A stretch of DNA of 5,791 bases from Brachyspira catarrhinii (GCF_005518285.1 NZ_SJDU01000138.1:1-5791), one strand, 5' to 3'. Shown: positions 1 to 5,589, numbered from the stretch's first letter. The notes: generated from the letters alone by a model not told the origin. Numbers and translations are program-made.

Positions 1-31
1 ATTTATTAAAATTCTTTATATAAAAATATCG

Positions 32-49
32 GTTTATAAATTTATAAAC
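32..49. repeat. 18-bp perfect palindrome
   Basis: GTTTATAAA at 32-40 is followed immediately by its reverse complement TTTATAAAC at 41-49. Its 14-bp core TTATAAATTTATAA recurs exactly at 5503-5516, ahead of the alcohol dehydrogenase gene. In DNA this A+T-rich, such palindromes can arise by chance. It could be a protein-binding site, but no gene is clearly linked to it inside the window. Confidence 0.4.
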
Positions 50-167
50 TTTAATAAAATAATATTAAATTTCCTAAAATCTATTATCTAATTCAATTTT
101 ATCAAATTTACGACACAGTTGCGCAGAGCGAAAAAATGTCAACTACTTTTCATCATAAGCGAGCTTT

Positions 168-185
168 AGACTTGGCAAGTCTTTT
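168..185 (+). terminator. Weak candidate intrinsic terminator
   Basis: AGACTT (168-173), a GGC loop and AAGTCT (177-182) form a 6-bp stem followed by TTT and an A/T-rich tail. The stem is short and the T tract is only three bases, so this is a tentative call. It would end a transcript coming from left of the window. Confidence 0.25.
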
Positions 186-220
186 ATATATTGTTATTGT
201 AAAAAATCTAAATTTTATTA

Positions 221-249
221 TTGCTAAAATATAAAATTTATGATACAGT
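221..249 (+). promoter_or_regulatory. Candidate promoter for the lipoprotein gene
   Basis: TTGCTA (221-226) is separated by 17 bp from TACAGT (244-249). A TG dinucleotide at 241-242 gives an extended -10 (TGATACAGT). The -10 hexamer matches only 4 of 6 consensus bases. A start around 256 would leave a leader of about 20 nt before the ATG at 278. In such A/T-rich DNA other hexamer pairs can be found, so confidence is modest. Confidence 0.3.
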
Positions 250-277
250 ATTATTAACTTAAATTTTGGAGCTTGCT

Positions 278-772
278 ATGAAAAAATATATCCTTTTATT
301 AATCATTTTATCAATCTTAATTATTCGATGTTCAAATGAAAGCGATAAATCTCAAACAAACATTGAAACTATTGAAACTACGGAAGAAACCATAGACGAA
401 CAATCGGATTATTTTTCTTATGAGATTGAAGAAGAAACGAATACGGTTAATACAGAAATTAAAGAAAGTAAAACGAATGAAATTAAAACCGTAAATAAAA
501 TTAATGAAACTAAAGAAAATGAAGTTAAACCCGTTTACGAAAAAGTAGATGAAAATATTGAAGAAAAAATTGATAATGAAATTACTGACGAAAATAAAAT
601 TGACAATATTGAAAAAATCGTTTATATATCCAAAACGGGCAAAAAATATCATGTCGAAAATTGCAGAACTTTAAGAGCCGAAAAAGAAGCTATAGATTTG
701 AACGAGGCTATAGAAATGGGATACGAGGCTTGCAAAGTTTGCAAGCCCGATAATATCGTTGTAAATAATTAA
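278..772 (+). CDS. Small lipoprotein with a C-terminal Ada-like zinc-binding module
   Basis: The protein has 164 aa. The start is the ATG at 278, 6 nt after GGAG (268-271); an in-frame TTG at 266 overlaps that ribosome binding site and is not used. Residues 1-17 form a hydrophobic export signal (MKKYILLLIILSILIIR) ending at Cys18. This suggests a lipid-anchored protein, though Arg just before the Cys is unusual. Residues 19-112 are a charged, low-complexity linker rich in Glu, Lys, Asn, Thr and Ile, without cysteine. Residues 114-158 form a compact module with His125-X3-Cys129-X22-Cys152-X2-Cys155, and the context GYEACKVCKP resembles the Ada N-terminal zinc domain (GFRPCKRCQP). His replaces the Ada methyl-acceptor Cys, so DNA-methyl repair is not expected. 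The module is probably a structural zinc site held outside the inner membrane. Function is unknown. The gene converges on the RND gene with 5 bp between stops. Confidence 0.8.
   Translation: MKKYILLLIILSILIIRCSNESDKSQTNIETIETTEETIDEQSDYFSYEIEEETNTVNTEIKESKTNEIKTVNKINETKENEVKPVYEKVDENIEEKIDNEITDENKIDNIEKIVYISKTGKKYHVENCRTLRAEKEAIDLNEAIEMGYEACKVCKPDNIVVNN
727..758. repeat. Two adjacent inverted repeats at the 3' end of the lipoprotein gene
   Basis: GGCTTGCAAA (727-736) and TTTGCAAGCC (738-747) are perfect reverse complements around one central base. They can fold as an 8-bp stem with a 5-nt loop. The segment encodes most of the Cys-Lys-Val-Cys-Lys-Pro motif. Directly after it, CGATA-A-TATCG (748-758) is a second small dyad. 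Neither is followed by a T tract on either strand, so terminator function for the converging transcripts is only a possibility. Confidence 0.45.
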
Positions 773-777
773 TAAAT

Positions 778-3700
778 TTATTCTCCAATATCCTCCAAAG
801 CGTCTCCGATATTTCCGACAGTTTCAACGCTCGCCTCGTCTTTCGCTTTATAATCTTTAAGCGGAATTCTGTTTCTTATCGCCGCATAAACGGTAGGAAC
901 GATTACCAAAGTAAACATTGTCGAAACGGAAAGCCCGCCAAGTAAAGCGATTGACAAAGGTTTATACATTTCGTTTCCTTCTCCGCTCGCCAAAGCCATA
1001 GGAAGAAGTCCTAATATTGTGGTTAAAGAAGTCATCAAAACTGGGCGTAATCTTCTTGGTCCAGCAATCAATGCCGCTTTGTCCCCGTTAATCTTTTTTT
1101 CATGCATTAATTGATTCATATAATCGATTAGAACGATTCCGTTATTTACGACTACTCCGATTAAAACGATTATTCCAATTCCGCTATAAACGCTTAAAGT
1201 TTGTCCAGTGATTAAAAGCAAACCGATAGAACCCGCAAATCCGAAAGGAATCGCCAAAGCTATAACGAAAGGGGCAATATAAGATTCGAATTGAGTAGCC
1301 ATAACCGCGTAAACCAAAACTAAAGCCAAAATAACCGCCTGCAAAAGTTGCGCGAAAGCGTCTTGCATATCCTCGTAATCTCCCGAATAATTTATGCTAA
1401 ATCCCGGCGGAATATATATTTGAGAGTTGATAGCCGATTGAATGTCTTCCACTATTTGATTTATTGGTCTGCCGTATCCCGAAGCTCTCACTTCCGTAAG
1501 TCGTCTATTGTCTTTTCTATCAATAGCCGTAGGTCCGTAAGTTCTCTCTATATCGGCGATTGAAGAAATTGGAACCATTCCCGCAGATGTCGGTATCATC
1601 ATTCTTCTGACATCGTCCACATTGATTCTGTCTCTTTCTTTAAGCCGAACTTCAATATCTATATCCGTCACATCCGAACCGTCTGGAGTTATGGTAGTCG
1701 CCGTAGTTCCACCAAATCCCGTTCTTATAGCGGTGGCAACAGTATTGGCGTTTAATCCCATTTTTGAAGCCAAATCTCTATTTATCGATATATTTATTTC
1801 TGGATTCGAGTCGTCTTCTCCCAAACGAGCGTCTCTCACTCCTCTAACTTCGCTTATAACTTCGATTATTCTATTAGCTATATCGTTTCCTCTCGACAAA
1901 TCGTCTCCGATAATTTCTATAGATATTTCTCCCGAAGCTCCTCCGCTTCCCATTCTCATAGCCGTATAATTAACGGGATTTATATTTATATTCGCGGGAT
2001 AGTTTACAAGCCGATTTCTCGCTATCTCCATATATTCGTTTATACTCAAATCTCTTCCTTCGCTTCTGCGTCTGAGCATAATATTTACTTCCGACCTATT
2101 GGCGTCCGAACCGTTATAAACCCTCGAAGCGAAATAATCTAAATCTTCTCCAGCAGCTTCAACAAGGTCCGCTTCCATGCGTTTTGTGAAAGATTCCGTT
2201 TGTTCCATGCGAGTTCCAACGGGCATTCTAATATTTACTCTAAATTGCCCTTCGTCCGAAACGGGAAAACCTCCCTTGCCTATAAATATTAATCCTATTA
2301 TTATAACGACAAAAACTATTATTAAAGTCGGAATCAAAACTCTATTTTTATGATTAACCGAATAATCGAGTATTTTATTATAGACAAAATTAATTTTTGA
2401 ATGAAAATATTTATCAAAAAAGCTTTCAAAACGAGCCAATCTTTTTGATTTCTTTCCCGTGATTAATCTCGCTCCAAGCATCGGAACTATAGTCAAAGCG
2501 ACTCCGAGAGAAGCTATCATCGAAACCGTAACCGTAATGCATAAATCTCTAAACATTTGCCCCGTCTGTCCTTGAACGAATAGAAAAGGCAAGAATACGG
2601 CGATTGTCGTTAGAGTTGACGCCAAAATAGCGAGAGATACCGTATAAGTTCCTTCTATTGCCGCCGAATATTTTCCATATCCGTTGTTTCTATAGAAAAA
2701 TATATTCTCCAAAACGACTATCGAATTATCAACCATCATTCCAATTCCTAAAACTAGTCCCGCCAAAGAAATTATATTTAATGTCACTCCTACAAAATAC
2801 ATAATCGTAAAAGTGATTATTATCGACATTGGAATGGAAATAGCGATTATCGAAACGGTTCTGAAATTCCATAAATAAATCATAAGAATTATAACGGCGA
2901 AAAGTCCGCCCTGCCAAGCCGTATCCAAAACTCCCGCTATGGCTTGATTTACCGTATCCGCCGTATTAAACACTATTCTGCATTCTATTCCTTCTGGAAG
3001 TTGTAAATTATTAAGCTGTTCTTTTACCGCTCTGTCTACCGCGACTGCGTTTCCTCCCGATTCTTTATTTACCGCTATAGCTACGGCTGGAGTGCCAACC
3101 ATAGTCATTTTATCCATATTATCGTTATAACCGTTATAAATTTCTGCGACATCTCTTAATCTAATTGGAACATTATTTTCTTTCAAAGCCACTACGACAT
3201 TTCCTATATCGTCCAAATTCTTAAACTCTCCCGTTGTTCTTAATATATATTTATAAACGCCTTCGTAAGTTTGTCCGCCCGCAAGATTTTGATTTTCTAT
3301 TGATAAAATTGAAACTATAGAATTAATATCGAGTCCGTAAGCCTGAAGTCTATTCATATCGACATCGACTTTTATTTGACTTTGAAGTCCTCCTCTTATT
3401 TCGGCTCTCGCCACTCCTTGCGCCTGTTCTATTCTATCGACTATTTGAGTGTCGACATAATTATATAAAGCGGCTAAATTTTCTGTTCCATAAAAGAATA
3501 TATACATTATTGGAATCATATCGGTTGAAAATTTGAATACTCTCGGACTTTCCGCATCGTCTGGCAAAGAACCTTTTACTATATCCAAAGCCTCTCTAAT
3601 ATCCGCCGCGGCGTCCGACAAATCGCTTCCCCAATTAAACTCTATATTGACTCTCGATTCTCCTTCTTCCGATGACGATGTGATTGTTTTAACATTATTT

Positions 3701-3924
3701 ACCGAAGCTACCGCTCTTTCGATAAGTCTGGTAATCGATTTTTCTATTTCTTCTGGTCCCGCGTTATCGTATTGAGTTACGATAGTTATATAAGGAACTT
3801 CCATATTTGGCAAAAAATCTATAGCCAATCTCGATAAACTTATAAAACCTAAAAGCAAAACCGCAATTATTCCCATAAAAACGGCTACGGGTTTTTCAAC
3901 GCAAATCTTTATAAAACCTTTCAT
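778..3924 (-). CDS. RND-family multidrug efflux pump (HAE1/AcrB-like), inner-membrane subunit
   Basis: The protein has 1048 aa, full length for proton-driven RND exporters of the hydrophobe/amphiphile family. It shows the typical duplicated plan: TM1 at about 13-32, first periplasmic domain about 33-335, TM2-TM6 about 337-486, TM7 about 530-549, second periplasmic domain about 550-858, TM8-TM12 about 859-1014, then a short acidic tail. TM4 carries GIGMMVDNSIVVLENI, with Asp399 in the place of AcrB Asp407 and Asn400 in that of Asp408. TM10 carries GVVVNNGIVLIDY, with Asn at the place of AcrB Lys940; this variant relay is common in non-proteobacterial members. RRLRPVLMTSL begins TM11. The start at 3924 follows GGAGG with ideal spacing. 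No adaptor or outer-membrane channel gene lies nearby. Transcription should start from the MerR-type promoter at 3986-4016. Seven sampled 60-base lines give about 39% GC, higher than the neighbouring genes. The substrate cannot be read from the sequence. Confidence 0.95.
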   Translation of the reverse strand: MKGFIKICVEKPVAVFMGIIAVLLLGFISLSRLAIDFLPNMEVPYITIVTQYDNAGPEEIEKSITRLIERAVASVNNVKTITSSSEEGESRVNIEFNWGSDLSDAAADIREALDIVKGSLPDDAESPRVFKFSTDMIPIMYIFFYGTENLAALYNYVDTQIVDRIEQAQGVARAEIRGGLQSQIKVDVDMNRLQAYGLDINSIVSILSIENQNLAGGQTYEGVYKYILRTTGEFKNLDDIGNVVVALKENNVPIRLRDVAEIYNGYNDNMDKMTMVGTPAVAIAVNKESGGNAVAVDRAVKEQLNNLQLPEGIECRIVFNTADTVNQAIAGVLDTAWQGGLFAVIILMIYLWNFRTVSIIAISIPMSIIITFTIMYFVGVTLNIISLAGLVLGIGMMVDNSIVVLENIFFYRNNGYGKYSAAIEGTYTVSLAILASTLTTIAVFLPFLFVQGQTGQMFRDLCITVTVSMIASLGVALTIVPMLGARLITGKKSKRLARFESFFDKYFHSKINFVYNKILDYSVNHKNRVLIPTLIIVFVVIIIGLIFIGKGGFPVSDEGQFRVNIRMPVGTRMEQTESFTKRMEADLVEAAGEDLDYFASRVYNGSDANRSEVNIMLRRRSEGRDLSINEYMEIARNRLVNYPANININPVNYTAMRMGSGGASGEISIEIIGDDLSRGNDIANRIIEVISEVRGVRDARLGEDDSNPEINISINRDLASKMGLNANTVATAIRTGFGGTTATTITPDGSDVTDIDIEVRLKERDRINVDDVRRMMIPTSAGMVPISSIADIERTYGPTAIDRKDNRRLTEVRASGYGRPINQIVEDIQSAINSQIYIPPGFSINYSGDYEDMQDAFAQLLQAVILALVLVYAVMATQFESYIAPFVIALAIPFGFAGSIGLLLITGQTLSVYSGIGIIVLIGVVVNNGIVLIDYMNQLMHEKKINGDKAALIAGPRRLRPVLMTSLTTILGLLPMALASGEGNEMYKPLSIALLGGLSVSTMFTLVIVPTVYAAIRNRIPLKDYKAKDEASVETVGNIGDALEDIGE

Positions 3925-3929
3925 TTTAT

Positions 3930-3934
3930 CCTCC
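3930..3934 (-). promoter_or_regulatory. Ribosome binding site that fixes the pump start
   Basis: The minus strand reads GGAGG, then ATAAA, then the ATG at 3924, a near-ideal Shine-Dalgarno arrangement. The in-frame ATG at 3957 would add 11 residues (MIKKIKNLEDK) but has no ribosome binding site before it. The shorter protein, beginning MKGFIKICVEKPV, also matches the usual N-terminus of RND pumps, where a few residues precede TM1. Confidence 0.85.
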
Positions 3935-3985
3935 AGATTTTTAATTTTTTTAATCAAATATTTTATTAGAAATTAATTTTTGAAA

Positions 3986-4016
3986 ATTATAGCATTAAAG
4001 TATACTCGAAAGTCAA
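3986..4016 (-). promoter_or_regulatory. MerR-type promoter and operator of the RND pump
   Basis: On the minus strand, TTGACT (4011-4016) and a perfect TATAAT (3986-3991) are separated by exactly 19 bp instead of the usual 17. The spacer holds an imperfect dyad, TTCGAG-TATA-CTTTAA (3995-4010), centred on the palindrome AGTATACT. A 19-bp spacer with a central inverted repeat is characteristic of promoters that a bound MerR-family protein activates by DNA distortion. The segment is nearly identical to the one in front of the regulator gene. Transcription should begin near 3979, giving a leader of about 55 nt. Confidence 0.85.
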
Positions 4017-4089
4017 TATAAAAATTTGAAAAAATATAAAAAAATTATTAGAAAGAATTATTTAAAAAATATTTAATTCGTTAAATAGT

Positions 4090-4132
4090 TTTAAGATTAT
4101 CTCGCTTATAATATACGCGAAATAATCTTAAA
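4090..4132 (-). terminator. Long hairpin between regulator and pump promoter, possible terminator
   Basis: TTTAAGATTATCTCGC (4090-4105) and GCGAAATAATCTTAAA (4117-4132) form a 16-bp stem around an 11-nt loop. The single imperfect pair is C opposite A in plus-strand RNA but becomes a G-U pair in minus-strand RNA, so the stem is complete only for transcripts leaving the regulator gene, which stops 44 nt earlier. No clean U tract follows (ACTATTTAACG), so it may be a poor terminator, an RNA 3'-end stabiliser or a partial barrier to read-through into the pump. Confidence 0.5.
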
Positions 4133-4176
4133 TTGAGAAAAAAAATGAAAAAAATTTATTTTGATATAATATCGGT

Positions 4177-4554
4177 TTATTTTGTTTTATAATGAGCGGA
4201 ATATTCTTCATCCGATTGATATAATTTTATTTTCTTTTTTAGAAGTTCCAATCCTTCGTTCATAGCTTCTATTACTTCTTCCAATTTTTCCTTTTCTTTT
4301 ATGAGAAGTTTTAATCTTTTTTCTTTAGTTTTATTTCCCATACTGCATAGTTTTACATATCGCTTTATGCTTTTTAAACTCATGCCGCTTTTTTTCATGC
4401 ATTGCGAAACTCTCACCCATTTGCAATCTTCTTCGGAGTAAATCCTAATGCCTTTTTCGTTTCTTTCTACTGGAGGAATAATTCCCAATTCTTCGTAGTA
4501 TCTTAATGTATGTTTGCTAATATTTAACTTTTCGCTTACTTCAGATATATTCAT
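4177..4554 (-). CDS. MerR-family transcriptional regulator, AdhR/NmlR-like
   Basis: The protein has 125 aa. The ATG at 4554 follows GGAG (4561-4564) by 6 nt. Residues 1-23 form the MerR helix-turn-helix (SEKLNISKHTLRYYEELGII), followed by a wing (ERNEKGIRIYSEEDCKWV) and a second helical pair. Residues 75-113 form the dimerising coiled coil. Cys52 sits in SQCMKKSGMS, at the place of the conserved cysteine that Bacillus AdhR and its NmlR relatives need to respond to aldehydes and other electrophiles. Cys44 and Cys70 are additional. There is no C-terminal cysteine loop of the kind used by metal-sensing MerR or CueR, and no large ligand domain. The AdhR-like operator sequences in front of this gene and of the pump support the subfamily. 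The inferred role is to activate the pump and its own gene under thiol or carbonyl stress. The exact inducer is unknown. Confidence 0.88.
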   Translation of the reverse strand: MNISEVSEKLNISKHTLRYYEELGIIPPVERNEKGIRIYSEEDCKWVRVSQCMKKSGMSLKSIKRYVKLCSMGNKTKEKRLKLLIKEKEKLEEVIEAMNEGLELLKKKIKLYQSDEEYSAHYKTK

Positions 4555-4613
4555 TTAATTCTCCGATTTTTAACGATATATAATTTATCGTAAAAAATTA
4601 TTTTATATAAACG

Positions 4614-4644
4614 ATTATATCATTAAAGCATACTTTAAAGTCAA
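4614..4644 (-). promoter_or_regulatory. MerR-type autoregulated promoter and operator of the regulator gene
   Basis: On the minus strand, TTGACT (4639-4644), a 19-bp spacer and TATAAT (4614-4619) are seen. The spacer contains a perfect dyad, TTAAAG-TATG-CTTTAA (4623-4638). I recall CTTAAAG-N4-CTTTAAG as the Bacillus AdhR operator; this site matches 12 of those 14 arm positions. Together with the pump promoter it forms a 40-bp repeat (4614-4653 against 3986-4025, 36 identical bases) that also includes the A/T-rich stretch upstream of -35. Autoregulation is typical of the family. Confidence 0.87.
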
Positions 4645-4711
4645 TATAAAAATAAGATTTATCTATTTTCAAACGACTATAAAAACTTGGAATTTTTTAT
4701 TTAAAATTAAA

Positions 4712-4738
4712 AAGGGGAATAAAATATTTACTCCCCTT
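4712..4738 (-). terminator. Rho-independent terminator of the PepSY-like gene
   Basis: AAGGGGA (4712-4718) and TCCCCTT (4732-4738) form a 7-bp stem. It is extended inward by one mismatch and four A-T pairs (TAAA/TTTA) around a 3-nt loop. On the minus strand it is followed by TTTTTAATTTT, a good U tract. It begins 20 bp after the stop codon at 4759. It should insulate the regulator gene from transcription through the PepSY-like gene. Confidence 0.85.
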
Positions 4739-4758
4739 AACCTCCTTAAATTAAGAAA

Positions 4759-5193
4759 TTAATCTAATTTTTCTCCCAAAACTTCTCCGTTATTGGATAT
4801 ATAGATTTCTCTTCTATTATCCAAACTTATCTCGTAGCTGCTATATTGTTTTTGAATTTTCAATATGCTCGCTTGCGGATATTTTTGTTTGAGAGCGTTT
4901 GCAACGGCGTTAGGCAATAAAGTTTGAGCCAAAGGCTTATAAGGAGATTTTATTTCTTTCCAATCTCCGTTTATAAAGAATTCAATCTCAATTCCGCTTT
5001 CCAAAGCCGCTTCAAAGTCGTTTCTGTTTTGTTCCGCGTAAACTATAGGGTCGTTCGGAAAAGACTTTTTAATAAAATCTTGCGCCGCTTTAGGCAAACC
5101 TGACGGCTGTATAACTACTCCAGCCATCGCGTTCAAACTCATTACGGTCATTGCCGTAGCCACTAAAAATATTTTTTTTACTTGATTTGTCAT
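4759..5193 (-). CDS. Secreted PepSY-like (beta-lactamase-inhibitor-like fold) protein
   Basis: The protein has 144 aa. The ATG at 5193 is preceded by GGAGG (5201-5205) at 7 nt. Residues 1-24 are a standard signal peptide ending in NAMA, with Gly25 as the likely mature start, so the protein should be periplasmic or secreted. The mature part has two similar halves. Residues 33-81 (LPKAAQDFIKKSFP...) and 93-139 (LPNAVANALKQKYP...) each have LP-x-A, an amphipathic helix ending in a Tyr/Phe-Pro, then strands and a final NG turn (INGDWKEI and SNNGEVL). This matches the tandem PepSY-like family (formerly DUF2874). These proteins are common in Bacteroidetes, spirochaetes and epsilonproteobacteria and mostly uncharacterised; roles in binding peptides or inhibiting proteases are suggested only by fold. 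It has its own promoter and terminator, so it is a single-gene unit. Confidence 0.85.
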   Translation of the reverse strand: MTNQVKKIFLVATAMTVMSLNAMAGVVIQPSGLPKAAQDFIKKSFPNDPIVYAEQNRNDFEAALESGIEIEFFINGDWKEIKSPYKPLAQTLLPNAVANALKQKYPQASILKIQKQYSSYEISLDNRREIYISNNGEVLGEKLD

Positions 5194-5229
5194 AGCAAAT
5201 CCTCCATTGTGATTTTTAATTATATTTAT

Positions 5230-5258
5230 ATTATAATCGGAATTTAATTATTTGTCAA
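5230..5258 (-). promoter_or_regulatory. Consensus sigma-70 promoter of the PepSY-like gene
   Basis: The minus strand has TTGACA (5253-5258), a 17-bp spacer and TATAAT (5230-5235), a perfect consensus in all three respects. Transcription should start near 5223, leaving about 30 nt before the ATG with a strong GGAGG. High constitutive expression is the natural inference. No MerR-type dyad is present in the spacer. Confidence 0.88.
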
Positions 5259-5589
5259 TATATTTTACACTAAAATTTATTAATTTTTACTATATTTAGA
5301 AAAAAGTAATAATTAAAATAATACAAATACTACAATTTTTAGGGTTAGAAAAATATTTTTAATTTGAAGTAAGCGATTTTTTACAAAATTTGATTGTTTA
5401 ATATGAAAAATTGAAAAAATAAGTGGGGTTTTGGAATCTTTAGGAACTATTTGGGAAAAATATTATTTCTATAGCAAAAAATTACGCGTTCTATATTTTT
5501 AGTTATAAATTTATAATAAAAAATTTAATTAAGCGGGAACTTTTTTAAATTATATTCGTCTAATAATATATCAACAAAAAATAAATAAC
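5259..5589. other. Intergenic region between divergent genes, mostly featureless
   Basis: About 330 bases separate the PepSY-like promoter from the dehydrogenase ribosome binding site. I see no open reading frame with a ribosome binding site, no RNA gene and no MerR-type operator. A slightly GC-richer patch lies at 5422-5456 (around GTGGGGTTTTGG). TATAAT at 5512-5517 could serve as a -10 for the dehydrogenase but lacks a good -35. It overlaps the TTATAAATTTATAA palindrome at 5503-5516. Confidence 0.5.
5503..5516. repeat. 14-bp palindrome upstream of the dehydrogenase gene
   Basis: TTATAAATTTATAA is a perfect palindrome identical to the core of the one at 32-49. It overlaps a possible -10 hexamer (TATAAT, 5512-5517) for the dehydrogenase gene. 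That position would suit an operator, but the sequence is pure A/T and could be fortuitous. Confidence 0.3.

Larger units (their letters stand above)
100..249. repeat. Imperfect 20-bp direct repeat pair, 130 bp apart
   Basis: Positions 100-119 and 230-249 match at 17 of 20 bases. Both copies read TAT-n-AAATTTA-y-GA-y-ACAGT (y = C or T). The pair brackets the GC-richer island. This could be a decayed duplication or the flanks of a small inserted element. The right copy overlaps the predicted lipoprotein promoter. Confidence 0.45.
1..265. other. A+T-rich intergenic region with a GC-richer island at 111-182
   Basis: No convincing gene is visible here. Most of the stretch is A/T runs, but about 31 of 72 bases in 111-182 are G or C by hand count, far above the flanks. 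The island begins just after the first copy of a direct repeat and ends in a small hairpin followed by three Ts (168-185). It could be the 3' end or terminator of something to the left, a small RNA, or a short interspersed element. The sequence alone does not decide. A promoter for the lipoprotein gene probably lies at the right edge. Confidence 0.5.

Noticed and set aside
136..234. 32-codon open frame beginning MSTTFHHKRALDLASLLY
   Set aside because: The ribosome binding site is weak, the C-terminus is translated A/T filler and no family is recognised. It is more likely part of a non-coding element.
266..277. TTG start adding four residues to the lipoprotein
   Set aside because: The TTG and the next codon overlap the GGAG ribosome binding site used by the ATG at 278.
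332..652. Open frame on the minus strand inside the lipoprotein gene
   Set aside because: Its Phe/Asn/Ile-rich translation is the mirror of the low-complexity Glu/Lys/Asn linker; it has no ribosome binding site or domain.
1348..3775. Several plus-strand open frames and one other-frame minus-strand frame (2729-2917) inside the RND gene
   Set aside because: All lie fully inside a well-supported 1048-aa gene, have no ribosome binding sites and show no recognisable domain.
3925..3957. 11-residue N-terminal extension of the RND pump
   Set aside because: The upstream ATG has no ribosome binding site, while the ATG at 3924 has GGAGG at ideal distance.
4177..4554. Metal-sensing role (MerR, CueR or ZntR type) for the regulator
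   Set aside because: The C-terminal metal-binding cysteine loop is absent; the only cysteines are at 44, 52 and 70, ahead of the coiled coil.
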